Counted from the stretch's first letter, positions 1 to 11,870 are shown. The stretch is 64,000 nucleotides of DNA from Fistulifera solaris (GCA_030295235.1 AP026142.1:186001-250000); one strand, 5' to 3'. Notes: generated by a model not told the origin, from the letters alone. Numbers and translations are program-made.

Positions 1-1
1 T

Positions 2-235
2 GGAATGCCGAGTACTGTTCCGGGGAGTCTTTTGGGTAGCAACATTCCCCGGAGCGGTCTCGTGAGAGCTCACGGTGATATAAATCTATCAGCCGCTGCT
101 CTCCTCGAGTCTCTCTCTCAACGCGAACGCATCCTCGCCAGTCAACTCGTCGGCAATGGATTGCTTTCCCAGCAATTCCAAGGTGTCGCCGGTGATCAAT
201 TGTACAATGGAGTTGATCTCAACAAGAGGCTTTGA
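2..235 (+). CDS. 3' end of an unknown gene (partial)
   Basis: An open frame enters from the left edge and ends at a TGA at 233-235. About 77 codons are visible and I do not recognise the protein. The visible tail has a predicted helical stretch rich in Leu, Ser and Gln (LLESLSQRERILASQLVGNG, roughly residues 33-52), but no catalytic motif. The Met at position 5 is probably internal, because the frame is open to the window edge. It lies on the same strand as the next gene, with 560 bp between them. Confidence 0.5.
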   Translation, partial: GMPSTVPGSLLGSNIPRSGLVRAHGDINLSAAALLESLSQRERILASQLVGNGLLSQQFQGVAGDQLYNGVDLNKRL

Positions 236-797
236 TAGTATAGCTGAGATGTAAGCGAATATCACTGCGAGCCAACGAGCGTCAAAACTCCTCTACGCAA
301 CGATTTTCCTTCGTTGCGTGGATGATATATATGTGCTGAACCCAAAAACAATGAAGTTTGTTTTACAAAGTCATAATCTTTTCTTTTGAAACTATCGTAT
401 TTGAGCTAGGATTCAGAAAAAGCTTCGCTTTCATTGCTGTAACAACAATTTGTCTCTGAAGTAGAAGCGAAATTGGAATGAGCTTGGTTGATCGACGAAA
501 GCACTTTAGATAAATCGTATCATCGCAAGACGATCTAGCTCTCTTTATTTTTAACCCTAGTGCAATAGACAACTATAGCGCGTCAATTTTGACAAAAGCG
601 AAAACGGAGACTCGACGATGGGAAATAATGATACTACGTATTAGACAAAACAACCTTGTTATCGCATAGTTGAAGCTTTCCATTTTTATCAAAAGTTCAT
701 CTACGTTTCTCACTGCAGACGCTAAACGAAATTGTGTTCATTTGCCGAGTAATAGCCGACGCGACACGAAAGACCCTTGTGAATGTCACAAAGAATA
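236..797. other. intergenic, no gene seen
   Basis: Only short spurious open frames occur on either strand and none resembles a protein family. The right end should hold the promoter and 5' UTR of the plastid-targeted gene that starts at 798. I see no repeat or RNA gene here. Confidence 0.6.
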
Positions 798-1516
798 ATG
801 CACGCTATCGTGTGGGTAGTCTGTGCTTTCGTTCTATCACAACAATCCACTGCTTTCTCTTCTAGGCCATTTTTTCTCAAAGCGAAACAAAGCTCTATGC
901 TACTGCTGACGAAGATGGCAATGAACTCTTGAAAAAAGCGGCCGCCTTGCGTGAAGAAGCCAATCGATTGGAGCAGTCTCTCAAGGCGAATCGGCCCTCT
1001 AAGAGTTCCAATATCCGTCCACAACCCAAAGCACCTCCAATGACATCGTACAAATCCATGAAAGATTCGACCTGGACCTTGACGTATCGATTTGTGGATC
1101 GACCGGAGTCGCGCGATGTCACTTCTCCTTCCGAACGAAACCTCTACAGTGGCAAGTTGACCGTCATCTTTCTGAATGATGGCTACAGTGATGTTGTTCG
1201 CCACGAAAGTACGAATGTTAAAGTCCAGAAAGTATGGGGCTGGGATGTGGAACGATCGAACGACGATGATAACGAGTATTTATTGTTTTCGGTGGATTTT
1301 GTGTTGCCATCGATTGGCAAAGAACGCTTCTACTTTCAGGCCCGAAAAAGTGTCGACGACATAGGGAACATCTCGCTCGCCGAAGGAACTATCACCGTCA
1401 AACTAGACGTAGTGGATTCGAAAGCATCGAGATGGAGTCTCTTTTCTCCACGAGGGATTTTGGCCGAATTTCGGGCTGTCGGTGAATTCATTGGGAAACC
1501 GAGTACAGCATTTTGA
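798..1516 (+). CDS. plastid-targeted conserved protein, frameshifted at a T run
   Basis: From ATG 798 the first 20 residues are a signal peptide with hydrophobic core (VWVVCAFVL) ending in STAF, followed by SSRPFF. This is the diatom ASAF-type motif for import into the complex plastid. The frame then shifts by one at the T run 870-875. One extra T would join the leader directly to ETKLYATADEDGNELLKK and the mature protein, which ends at 1516. The mature part starts with a coiled-coil-like helix (ALREEANRLEQSLK) and continues with a beta-rich domain (YSGKLTVIFLNDGYSDVV, YLLFSVDFVLPS, RFYFQARKS). I do not recognise a named family. The total would be about 240 residues. A decayed copy follows at once downstream. 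The frame break is more likely sequence error than decay, because both parts are otherwise clean. Confidence 0.7.
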
Positions 1517-1639
1517 TCGATCAATCGAGCAAATAAACAACAAAAGATAGGGATTATTTAGGGATTATATACACAAAAAGTAAGAAGATGACCAAAGAAG
1601 AAGTGCACGTTCGTGTTGCTCCATTCGAGACGCTGCTTG

Positions 1640-2205
1640 GGGCTCAGAAGACATGGATTTTTTTATACCATGCGCTATCTCTGCGTGAAGAAGCCAATCA
1701 ATTGGAGGAGTCTCTCAAGGCGAAATCGACCCTCTGACCTGGACTTTGATGTATCTATTCGCCGATCGACCAGAGTCACGCGATGTCACCTCTCCTTCCG
1801 AACGAAATTCGTACAACGGCAAGTTGACCGCATCTTTTTGAACGATGGCTACAGCGAAGTCGTTCGTCACATGGAACGGCGTTAAAATTCTGCCTCGTCG
1901 TAGACGCTACGTAGAATCTTGCACTGGGAGGCAGAATTTTAACGTCCTTCCCATAAGTACGATCGAGCGACGATGATAACAAATATTTGCTGCTTTCGAT
2001 AAATTTTGTGTTGCCATCGATCGAACAAGAAACGCTATAATTTGTAGGATTTTGTTTGCTGAAGGAACTATCACTGCCAAGTAGGTCTAGTAGATTTGCA
2101 AGCATCGACATGGAGGAGTCTCTGTTCTAGGCGTTTCTTGAAACAGTTTATCGCTCAGTTTCTTGCTGTCGGCGAACTCATTGGGAAGCCTAGAGCACTG
2201 CATTA
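1640..2205 (+). pseudogene. decayed tandem copy of the upstream plastid-targeted gene
   Basis: Nucleotide similarity to the gene at 798-1516 is plain in several blocks: the helix segment (LREEANQLEESLKA), the GVTSPSERN-like segment, FLNDGYSEVVRH, the ERSSDDDNKY segment, and the final FLAVGELIGKPRAL segment. The copy lacks about 65 bp that would join the helix to the beta domain. It has multiple stops and frame breaks and is interrupted by a 63-bp hairpin element at 1881-1943. It has no leader-like start. This is a non-functional tandem duplicate, much older than single-base sequencing errors could explain. Confidence 0.8.
1881..1943. repeat. 63-bp element with perfect 16-bp terminal inverted repeats
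   Basis: The left end GTTAAAATTCTGCCTC (1881-1896) is the exact reverse complement of the right end (1928-1943), with a 31-bp centre. It interrupts the duplicated gene copy where the functional copy has an unrelated sequence. This fits a very small MITE or a foldback element. I find no clear target-site duplication and no second copy in the window. Confidence 0.7.
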
Positions 2206-2364
2206 GACAATCACAAAGAAATGGCGAAATGAAGGAAAAGCAAAAAGATCTGTATGTACATTATGGAAAGAAAAGAATCTTCTCATGTTGGGAATTCCGT
2301 GAGGCTGATTGAATTAACATGCTTTCCTGTCAGGTTCCACTTCCGACCGAGCCACAAATAATTC

Positions 2365-3440
2365 CTATGCAACAAACACCCGATAATTGACGAGCCTAGC
2401 TGCAGTTTTTTGTTTTTCGTCATGTTTGTCACCGTGGCCTACCTTCTTGTCCATCTTTGCCTTCTCGGCGCTGTCTACTTTGTGGTGAGAATTTTCCTTG
2501 TTGACGTCGCCATTACCATCTCCACCGTCATTGTTCTTTTCTCCGACTACATTTAAAAGTGCCAATGCATCCTGCTTTGCATGCCTTTTATTGAATTCAT
2601 CAACCTGATAGAGACAGTAAAGGTCAAGGTCGATCTTGTTACGTACAATGTGGTCAAATTCGAGCCAAGTTTCACGGTGTCTGTGACAAATAGAGTAGAA
2701 CAGCGAATCGTAAGCGCTCATCAGAGAAGTGAAAGCGCCGATAAAAGGGCACATCATCTCTACGCCACTTACCGGATATCAAAGCAATATTCTTTGTATT
2801 TCTTTTCAATCGTAACTGTATGCGCCGCGAACGTCGTCACAGGATACCAGTCCGTGGAGTTCTCGCTTGCAAATCGCTCGATTGCATCATGAAGTTCTCG
2901 CAGAAACAAGAGGCCGTCAGCTGCATCTGCAGCGACCTGCATCATGACATGAAATACCGCTGGAACTCGAGTCCACACAAGTATTCGTCGCTCGGCGAGA
3001 CGCTTGTTGGACGGAAACAACAGCCTACCGGTCTTTAGAGATACGATTTCGGTGTAATACGCGTGAAAATTCACGACACGCCAAATTCTTTCTGGCCTGA
3101 ATCTAGTACACGTCTCGGACGGAGGGTCGAATTCGAATTCGATCAAATCACCAACTTCATATGGTCGCGCGTAGTAGAAGAAGATGTCGTCGAAATGCTT
3201 CCTGTACAAATGAAAGCTATGACGAACAGAGACGACGATGGAAGTGCATATTACGAGGTAAGGAGCCGTAGAAACAAAGTCAAGGAGCCAAGCAATCGAA
3301 AGCGTGACTAGGAAATAGTAAATGTCGCCCATCCCCACGAAATCGCAAAAACAATCCAGCGACTGTCGAGAGCCAAGTTCACCGCATTCTGACGTTACGA
3401 GGCGGGGTAGTAAGTCACTTGCAGCAAATGTGTCAGTCAT
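2365..3440 (-). CDS. MscS-like mechanosensitive channel protein, short form (locus 1)
   Basis: Two exons: 3440-2773 and 2680-2365, with a 92-bp GT-AG intron. The start chosen is the Met of MTDTFAASDLL, which resembles the start of the locus at 35737. A hydrophobic segment (YYFLVTLSIAWLL, YLVICTSIVVSV) is followed by FYYARPYEVGDLIEF, the typical entry into the MscS beta domain. Next come WRVVNFHAYYTEIVSL and a C-terminal alpha-beta part (FHVMMQV...LHDAIERFASENSTDWYPV). The intron splits an Arg codon just before HRETW. Exon 2 gives an Asp/Lys/His-rich soluble tail. MscS proteins gate ions and osmolytes when membrane tension rises. With one or two membrane helices this form is much shorter than the relative at 12447, so the N-terminus may be truncated. 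The membrane in which it acts is unknown. Confidence 0.72.
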
Positions 3441-4299
3441 GTTTTTAGAGAAAATGAAACAAATGTTCGATTTGTGGTCGCAAAATGAATCTCTCCTTGT
3501 CGAACGCAAAAGACACGATTGTAAAAACGAATTTCGCTGATGGGCGGCGATCTGCTGGCGCTGGCTGCTGCGTACAGTACTGTACAGCCTCCCGTACATT
3601 GGCCGTTTCGAAAAGTACCACTATGACGTGAACTGTGAAAAAATCGTGGGAGTCCCTCAATCACTATAGTAATACGTCTGCCGCATTTTTCTCGAAAAGC
3701 CAGTAAAAAAATGAGCCATTAAAAGGAAAGAAAACCATGAGAAAGCCGACAAGTCGTTGCCACGCGAAAAACTATGTTAATGTAAAGTCGTCCTTCGTCA
3801 CAAAGAGCCCGCTGCTTCGCACTATCATGCCATGTTGGTGCGACACTCAACGTGGTTGACAGATTCTGGCGAACCAACACCGCGTGATCCAGTCCAGAAC
3901 GAAACAACAATCAACCAGCAAAGTGATCAAAACAAACGGTAACGACAACAAAAGGATATTAATTGTGACGGTACCGTATCGCTGCTTAGTATGCCAACTA
4001 AGTCAACTCGCTCTAGTGTGCCGACTATCGCTTTACACGGATGAATACTTGACAAGTCGAAGTCGTTCAATAAATACAGTCTTTCAATTAATAAGCTTAT
4101 TCGCTATCCAGACTACTTCTCTCAACAATCGCCTCAAAACCAAAGACAAAAGGTTTTCCTGCAATGAAGTCTTGTATCATGTTCTTTTTCTCTTTCTTTT
4201 GTCCATGTGCCAATAACATGTTTCATGTGCTTCCTTGAATGCAAATAAAGTGAAGCCGTTGCTCTTTTTCTCAAATCATGGCAAGGAGACTGGAAATAC
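3441..4299. other. intergenic upstream of MscS locus 1
   Basis: Short open frames on both strands have no recognisable homology. The first 100 bp should contain the 5' UTR and promoter of the minus-strand MscS-like gene. The last four bases (ATAC, 4296-4299) are the left target-site duplication of the copia element. Confidence 0.5.
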
Positions 4300-4539
4300 C
4301 AAGTAAAATATGCGGTCTATACGGGTATGTCTGTCATGGTACGGCATATTCCCTCACCACGTCCGAGAGGTTTTCGTCCCTTCGGGGTTTCCTCTTCAAC
4401 ACCTTGCTGCTAGCCTTTAACGCACAATTACTCTAAGACGTTTTTACCGACCTTACGAGCTTTAGCATCTATTGCATTCTTATCTTTCTCAGATATCTTT
4501 ATCCCTCGTAAGTAAAGCCCTAACGACAAGGGAAACTTG
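4300..4539 (+). repeat. 5' LTR of the copia element
   Basis: 240 bp, starting CAAGTAAAATATGCGG and ending GGGAAACTTG. The ends form the short inverted repeat CAAGT/ACTTG instead of the usual TG/CA. The sequence just after it contains TTATCAGA, which resembles the ATCAGA core of initiator-Met primer sites, though the match is imperfect. Confidence 0.9.
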
Positions 4540-4949
4540 GTTTATCAGACCCAGCCACCGGCGAGCCGCAGCACAATGAAACGAAAAAGAAAACGTAAAC
4601 GACGACGAAGCGATCTGGCATGTGCCGATCGTTGCATCTACCGAAAGAGGTGCAAAGTGACCGGTATTTCGATACTTGAGCACATGCCGTTGTGCATGCT
4701 TTGCCAGTCAGAGACCAACGGAATGGTCAAGACGGTCGGGACGAACCGGCAACGACGCGGTCAGAATGCGCTGTCCGAAGCTGGCCATAAAAAGGCCGCT
4801 TGAAACGAAGTAAAGGAGAAGTATTTATCTCTCTCTTGTGTTGTATGCATTACGCCGGATGCGATGCTCACACAAATTGGATCGTGACGAAACACGATTA
4901 CGAAAACGACTAACGAACCCATTTATCTATTTTATTATTTCAGGATACC

Positions 4950-6490
4950 ATGGAACAGTTGCCTCCCGACGCCATTCCCCAGACCGTGACCCAGATCATG
5001 GCCCTCTGTGGCATCCCAAACGCCCCCTCCTGTTGATGCGAACATGGTTACCCCTGCTCGCTTCATCGCGTTGGAGATTTTTGGTGACTCCTTTCGCCAG
5101 GCTCGCAACATTAAGTTCGAACAGTTGGAAAAGGAGCTTGCCGAACTCGCTCAAATTCCTGAGCAACCGTTTCGCGTCCCTCCTCGCCAAGACGCAACTG
5201 CATGAAGGCGTTCATTGCATGGGCTAAGGAGTGCGAGATCTGTGGTTTCAATCCGGCAACGACGGTGTTCCCGGTGCAGGCGGCGCCGAACTTATCGAGT
5301 TGGCTGGAGTCCGTGCAGCTTTCATTGCAAATGCAAGATCACTGCAACGGCTGCCAAGCCGAACCCGTTCAAGTCGGCGACAGGGGCGAAGTGGGCGCCG
5401 TTGGTGGTTAATTTCTTGCGCCAGGTTCCTAACGCGATGGGCATTCCTTTGTCCTATGTCATTCGTGACATTGAGCAGCCCATTTATGATGTGACTCTTG
5501 GTCCTGAGCGCGCTCGACCGTTCACGTCATGGCTGCTCCTCTTGATGGTCCGCAATTTAAAGCGGATACGTTACAGGTTCACACCTATATTGCCAGTTTT
5601 ATTGCAGGTAATACTAAGGCAGAGGCGACGGTAAGCACCCATGCGGCAAAAGCTTGCGGCCGCACGGATTGGGCAGCATTAAAGGCAACATACGAGGGTA
5701 CGGGCGTACCGCGTTGAGTTGCTCGACGCGGAGCGCGTCATCGATGGTTCTTTCTTCGCGAGGCGAAAGCGGGCTACACTTGGACGAAGTTTGAGCAAGA
5801 GTTGGTGACGGCGTTTCATGTCCTCAACTCCAACGCAGGTGACGGCATCGTTCACTACTCCGACACCGACATGACGAAGCTATTGGTGAAGAAGACGAGC
5901 TCCTATCAACCTCTTGTCGCTGACGAATGCCATGATCATGGCTGGCCTTTCAAAGCCAGTTCCTGACATGAGTTTTGAACAAGCTCTTGCCCTAACCCGT
6001 CAAATTGTTCAACAGCATGTGAAACCAGGAGGGCGTTTTCCAATCGCAACATCAGGTCGGCAACAACGCCAAAAGAACAACGAAAAGAACGCCCCACAAA
6101 GCCAAAGGTAAAAATGCGAGATTCAAAAACAGGAAAGGACGTGGGACACGCAACCGCAACGACGAGTACACGATTACTTTGAAAAATGGTAACAAGTTGA
6201 ACGTCCATCCATCTTATGATTTTTCAGACGACGAAATCCGGCAGATGCAGCCCCACGATTGGCAGGAGATCCGCTGACGCCCGAGCAGCATATAAAGCGC
6301 AGCGACAGAACAATCGTTCCATCAATGCAACTAACACAAACAACCAGCAGATGGACGCCGCAACATTGATTTCAGCATTGACTGGCGCTGCTTCTCAGTC
6401 TCCAAATGCAGGTTTTACGATTACAGTTGCGCAAACTAACACCAATCCCGTTGGTACAGTTCATGGTGGACTAAAACGAACAGGGCGATG
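4950..6490 (+). pseudogene. copia gag region, frameshifted
   Basis: It starts with MEQLPPDAIPQTVTQIMALC at 4950, after a leader of about 400 bp. Homologous segments then jump between frames: ALEIFGDSFRQARNIKFEQLEKELA, FLRQVPNAMGIPLSYVIRD, KADTLQVHTYIASFIAGNTKAEATV, and a basic C-terminal stretch with KNGNKLNVHPSYDF. This fits a copia Gag capsid followed by a linker to protease. At least five frame changes are needed to read it through. Confidence 0.75.
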
Positions 6491-7990
6491 ATACGTGGCA
6501 ATCATTCTATCTCTTATTTCCAATCGACTCGTTCCACTGCCAACGACAGATCAGTGCAAGCGACGCGCAGTGCTATACCGCAACCCGGTGTATCGGCAGC
6601 CAACGAATGTGATTCCAATGCCGACACGTGTTGCGCCGGTAAGAACTTTGTTGTTCTCTCTTACACTAACCGCACTGCCAATGTTTATCCATATGACGCA
6701 TCATACGAACCGGTGCGAGGCGTGCCGATTGTTTCGGCCGCCACGGCTTGGACGAACCCGGTGACTGACGAAACAGTCATCCTTGTATTGAATGAATGCT
6801 TATACTACGGCTCTAAGCTTCCCCATACACTTTGGAATCCAAATCAGCTACGTTATAACGGTGTTATGGTGAACGACAACCCATTTGATCCATCAGAAGA
6901 CCGTTTGACTTTGCAGGTAGATGACTTGGTGGTTCCACTTGAATCTAGCGGCACCAAGATCCAATTCTTCTCTCGTACGCCAACACAACACGAACTGGAT
7001 ACCTGCCGCCACTTGCATCTCACAAAGCGAAAGCGAATGGAACCCACGCGACGTTACGCTGCAACCAGATGTCCCGTTTGTCTCTCGTACCTCATCTTTG
7101 CACTTCGATATTGTACAGGAGCCCGGCTTGTTTGACATTTCTCCAGCCCTCGTCGCTCTCAAAGAGCATGCTATTGCCTCTGTCAGTGTCACATCAGATG
7201 AAGAGATCCGTGTTTCATCCACTGACGTTTGACTCGCGGCTCGGCCTGAGGGGACCAACTTTGAGGGGACTTCAGCACCGGAACCAAGACTTGGATTCGA
7301 AGACCTTCCCGCACGACGCACATTTGAATCATCTGAACGACATCCAAAGGTGACGCCCGATACACTTGAGTGAGCAATGGAACATTGGAGAGAAGCAAGC
7401 TGAGGCAACCTTACGGGCCACGAAACAGCAGCGGCACTCGATCAGCGGTTTTACCACTTGCCCGACGTTACCGTGCCGACCGGCGCTATATTGTGCCTCA
7501 CATAAAAGGTAAAGTGTCCACTGACACATTGCATGCCGATGTTAAGTCCTTGACAGGAATGAAGTACGCCCAGGTATATTGGAAGAAAGGTGGCTTGTCC
7601 GCGGTGTACCCGATGAAAGATAAGACAGGGCGACTCAATTGGTAACTCATTGCATTCTTTCTGTCATGAGTTTGGCGCACCTGAATGGCTAGTACATGAT
7701 GGTGCAGCGGCCCAAGTGCGAGCTAACACGCTTTTCCAGCAGATGATGCGACGCTACGACATCCTATCTCACGTAACAGAAAAGGATCGACCGAACCAGA
7801 ACCCGGTGGAGCAGGGAATCGGACAGCTGAAAATGAAACTTTACCGAGCCATGCACAAGCGTAACGTGCCACGACGGCTTTGGGACTACGGCCTTAAGTG
7901 GGTATCAGAGATCGGCAACCTCACTGTCAATTCGTCAAAGTATTCCAATGGACGGACGCCCGTTGGAATGCCTGACGGGCGAGACGCCCG
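6488..7990 (+). pseudogene. copia protease and integrase region, frameshifted
   Basis: The protease-like part (about 6620-7010) contains ADTCCAGKNFVVL in place of the usual D-S/T-G context, followed by FDPSEDRLTLQVDD. After a spacer, the integrase core (7510-7960) shows the catalytic acids: HADVKSLTGMKYAQV, then EWLVHDGAAAQVRAN, then RPNQNPVEQGIGQLK, which fits D-D-35-E. The core is split by a frame change near 7640. It is followed by SEIGNLTVNSSKYSNGRTP, typical of the integrase C-terminal side. Confidence 0.82.
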
Positions 7991-9060
7991 ACATCAGTGA
8001 GTATACTGACTTCGGCTTTTATGATTATGTTGTTTATCGCAGCAACGCCGGACTGGGTGAAAACAGTCTGGGGCGCTGGCTTGGAGTCTCACACCGTGTT
8101 GGTAACTTAATGGCATATTGGGTCCTACCGGAGTCTGGCATCCCCATTTCAGTCACAACAGTCCAACGGTTAACGCGGCTCGAGATGCAAACGGACGAGT
8201 GGAAGGCACGGATGGCCGACTATGAATGCAAGCTGAAGGAACGGCTTGGCGAAACGCCACTCGAGGTACCGAACGATACACCGGACTTGTGTTTGGGAGT
8301 GTTGGAATGGGAAAGTCAAGCCTTCCTCGACGAGTTCCAACGAGTAATTGATGACCCAGCTGTGCCTCACGGATCGGATGACTTAATTGGACCAAACGGC
8401 GACTCATATGTTGATATGAGACTTAGCTTGAAACGAGACCGCGACGGCAAGTTGGTAGCTGCAAGGGTAGTTAAAAGGGCTACCGGCGAAGACGGCAGAC
8501 CGCTTGGGACACCGGACGATAACCCACTCCTGGATACCAGCCAATACGTGGTAGAGTACATTGACGGCGTTTGCGAAGTGCTTACAGCTAACACCATTGC
8601 ACAAAATATTTTATCCCAGGTCGATGATAACGGCTATGGCAGCCGCGAGTTAGACAAAATCCTCGACCACCGAACTGACGAAGCGGTACCGAAAGAGAAA
8701 GGGTGGATAACGACGGGGACGGAAACTCGACGACGTATTATCACGACAAAAGGGTGGGAAATACTGGTGCAATGGAAGGACGGCTCTTCAGATTGGATAG
8801 CATTGAAAGATTTAAAGAATACGTATCCGGTCGAGCTGGCTGAATATGCAGTGAAGCATGAGTTGCAGGAGATGCCGGCATTCGCATTTTGGTATAAACA
8901 TGTGTTGAAGAAGCGAGATCGAATCTTATCAAAGCTCAAAACAAAGTATTGGGAACGAACTCATAAGTACGGCATCCAAATTCCTAAGACGATGAAAGAG
9001 GCGTTGCAACTTGACAAAGAAAATGGCAATACTTACTGGTACGATGCAATACGAAAAGAG
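7990..9060 (+). pseudogene. copia integrase C-terminus and chromodomain-like linker
   Basis: A long uninterrupted frame (7948-9258) covers the linker between integrase and reverse transcriptase. It contains GRWLGVSHRVGNLMAYWVLP (the integrase tail) and then WEILVQWKDGSSDWIALKDL, a chromodomain-like W-K-D/G-S-x-W-x-L-x-D-L motif, followed by NTYPVELAEYAV and YWYDAIRKEMKNV at the reverse-transcriptase entrance. That this 1.3-kb stretch stays open while the flanks are broken suggests that some of the flank breaks are sequence errors. Confidence 0.75.
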
Positions 9061-9735
9061 ATGAAAAACGTGCAGCGTGGCGTTCGAGGTCTACAACGGG
9101 CGATTAGAAGATCTCATTGGTTACGAACAGATCACTTGTCATATTATCTTCGATGTCAAATTGAGCGAAGGCTTCCGACGAAAAGCGCAATTTGTTGCCG
9201 ATGGCCACAAGGTAGAGACACCGCCAACGATTTCGTACAGTTCTGTTGTGTCTCGTGACTCTGTTCGCATTTGTTTATTACTTGCGGCTCTTAATGGAAT
9301 TAAAGTGATGTGTGTTGATATTCAAAACGCGTATCTCACCGCACCGAACCGAGAGAAAGTTTATATAAAGGCCGGTCCGGAGTTTGGAAGTGAAGAGGGA
9401 CTCTGGATGCTGGTGGTTCGGGCGCTTTATGGCTTACGTGGTGCTGGAGCTTCCTTTCGGGCCTACCTTGCTACGAAGTTGGAAGAGATGGGATTCGCCT
9501 TGTGTGGCGGACCCCGACGTTTGGATGCGACCAGCGGTGAAGAGCAATGGCGGCGAATAATACGAATATATTCTTTGCTATGTTGACGACATTATGTGCA
9601 TCAGTGACGACCTGATTAAGGTGTTAAAGGAATTGGGTCAGAGCTTCCAGTTTAAGAATGACGAGATAAAGGAACCAGATATGTACCTCGGGGGCGACTT
9701 TAAAGCAACGCATTGGACGGGCGTTCCCCCGATGG
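9060..9735 (+). pseudogene. copia reverse transcriptase region, frameshifted
   Basis: Reverse-transcriptase motifs are visible: FDVKLSEGFRRKAQFVADGH, ICLLLAALNGIKVMCVDIQNAYLTAP (motif A with the first catalytic Asp), ALYGLRGAGASFRAYL, and YVDDIMCISDD (catalytic YVDD at about 9579-9590). The parts lie in at least three frames. The intact YVDD shows the active site has not been mutated by substitution. Confidence 0.88.
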
Positions 9736-9934
9736 TCTGTGACGAGCGATGAATACTTAAAAGCGGCAGTTGAAAATTTGGAAAGACAATTGGACGAAAA
9801 GAAATTGAAACTACCGAATGCGCTAAGTACACCGACAAACAGTAACATTGCGTTTGAACTCGATGACTCACGTTTGCTTGATGAAGAGGAGATCACTCAC
9901 TTCCAAGAGTTGATCGGCATCTTCGCGATGGGCT

Positions 9935-10640
9935 GACGGAACTTGGGCGAATCGATATATTGCTCGAGGTCTCACTATTGTCATCCTTTCAAGCGATGCC
10001 GAGGTGGAATCACTTACAGGAGGTATATCGTATCTTCGCGTTTATTAAAAAGAATCCGAAGTTCTCTCTCTACATGTCACCGGAGTTGCCGAAATTCGAA
10101 TTAATGCAGATGACGAGGCAGGCGGATGACTTCAAAGAACATTATAGGGACGCAAAGGAAGAGTTGCCGCCACGAATGCCGAAGCCACGGGGTAAGTCTG
10201 TGGTCATATCTGCATATGTTGATGCATCGCATGCGAACCAGGTTACACGGCAATCGCACACTGGGATTCAGATCTTTGTCAACCGAAGCGTTGACAATGT
10301 GGTTTAGTAAGAAACAGTCGACGGTAGAGTCCAGTGCATTTGTGAGTGAATTTATTGCTATGAAGACATGCATCGAGATGATTGTTGGTTTACGATACAA
10401 ACTACGGATGATGGGAGTACCGTTAGACGATGAGCCGAGTAAGATCTTTTGCGACAACAACTCGGTGGTATTAAATTCTTCCCAGTTTTCATTGACGGCT
10501 ATCTAAGAAGCACAACTCAGTTGCTTACCACCTAACACGATGGCATGTGGCGGCTGGGATCATTGAAGTCATATGGATTCCTACGCACAAGAATCTGGCC
10601 GACACGTTTACTGGCGATTAAGTAAGTATACGCGTGATAC
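9935..10640 (+). pseudogene. copia RNase H region, frameshifted
   Basis: RNase H segments include VVISAYVDASHANQVTRQSHTG (first catalytic Asp), WFSKKQSTVESSAFVSEFIAMK (catalytic Glu context), KIFCDNNSVVLNSS (third Asp), and a tail with NSVAYHL and WIPTHKNLADTFTGD. The frame changes at about 10305 and 10500. The 3' LTR follows after a purine tract. Confidence 0.85.
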
Positions 10641-10732
10641 TCTCTTCGGAGATATTGCTTACTATTAACGATAACTGGCGTGAGGTGAATAACAAATCGT
10701 CCAACACGGGATGATGAACGATTTGAGGGGAC

Positions 10733-10970
10733 CAAGTAAAATATGCGGTCTATACGGGTATGTCTGTCATGGTACGGCATATTCCCTCACCACGTCCGAG
10801 AGGTTTTCGTCCCTTCGGGGTTTCCTCTTCAACACCTTGCTGCTAGCCTTTAACGCACAATTACTCTAAGACGTTTTTACGACCTTACGAGCTTTAGCAT
10901 CTATTGCATTCTTATCTTTCTCAGATATCTTTATCCTCGTAAGTAAAGCCCTAACGACAAGGGAAACTTG
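10733..10970 (+). repeat. 3' LTR of the copia element
   Basis: 238 bp, matching the 5' LTR apart from two single-base deletions. It is preceded by the polypurine-like GAGGGGAC and followed by the right ATAC target duplication. Confidence 0.9.
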
Positions 10971-11870
10971 ATACAACTCCGTTCGTCCATATCATAAATC
11001 ATCTCCCAATGTCATCCGGTACTCCATCCGTCACTCCCCGTTCTTCATCCTCTTATCCATCCTACCGGTACCCCAACAGTACTCTATCCTATCTCCAATC
11101 TGATAGTATTTTAAGTGCATGGCGAGTGATTATTCTCTTGACACGCGTTGGCGATTATGTACTGAAGTATAAGTGTACCTACAGTGCTTGTAATTCCGGA
11201 AGTTGGGAGATATATGTTGAATTCTACGGTTAATGGTACAGAAAATTTCGGAGGTCGGAAGGTCCTTTTGGGAGTTTGGGAAATCATTCCTTTGCAGCTT
11301 GTAGCCACAGAATGAGAAAATAGTTATTTGGTTAGCATTGACTCTCCTTGTTGTTTACTTGTTCGACAGCATTCTATCTCTTTGAAGATAGACCCTTTGT
11401 ATCGTAACTTCTGTTTTTTGCCGAGTTTGCTGAGCTATCCGTGCGCAGTAAACTTTTGTCATCGACTTTGGTCATCACGTAAGTTTTTGGATGATGGCGG
11501 TATAATTGATGCGCAGAAAGGCGAATCGGAAGAACGGTGACCTTTATATATCGACTTAGACCTTTGCCTAATCTAACTGCAAGTTACTATGCGGTCGGCT
11601 ACTCTAGACTACAACCTACAACTAAATTCATCCTTGTTAATTGCAAAGGTAAAGAATCGTTAGGGTTTCGGTTAAAATTCCTCTCCGTTGCTCTACAAAA
11701 AAGTGCGTAGAAAATACGTAGGGAAATCCTATACCAACCGGCACTGCTTCTGGTATATTTTTCCTGCTCATTATACAGTATTGTGTTTTGGTACTACGTA
11801 AGGTAACCTTACATCCAGAGTCTGATCGTTTCTGTTTAAATAATACCGAAAATGCCAATACTAGTTGTAG
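10971..11870. other. intergenic between copia element and solo LTR
   Basis: About 900 bp with no convincing coding frame on either strand. The first 70 bp are Ser/Pro/Tyr-codon-like low-complexity pyrimidine-rich sequence. I see no RNA gene. Confidence 0.5.

Larger units (their letters stand above)
4300..10970 (+). mobile_element. degenerate Ty1/copia (CoDi-like) LTR retrotransposon
   Basis: Near-identical LTRs (4300-4539 and 10733-10970) flank a gag-pol body in the order gag, protease, integrase, chromodomain-like segment, reverse transcriptase, RNase H. This is the Ty1/copia order. The insertion is bounded by a 4-bp ATAC duplication (4296-4299 and 10971-10974). A purine-rich tract (GAGGGGAC) sits directly before the 3' LTR. 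The element is about 6.67 kb. The body has many frameshifts and stops, more than the surrounding genes, so it is probably inactive, although the two LTRs are still nearly identical. Confidence 0.92.

Noticed and set aside
4537-4803. Basic Arg/Lys-rich frame right after the 5' LTR as a copia accessory protein
   Set aside because: It starts inside the primer-site region and has no match. It is more likely untranslated leader before gag at 4950.
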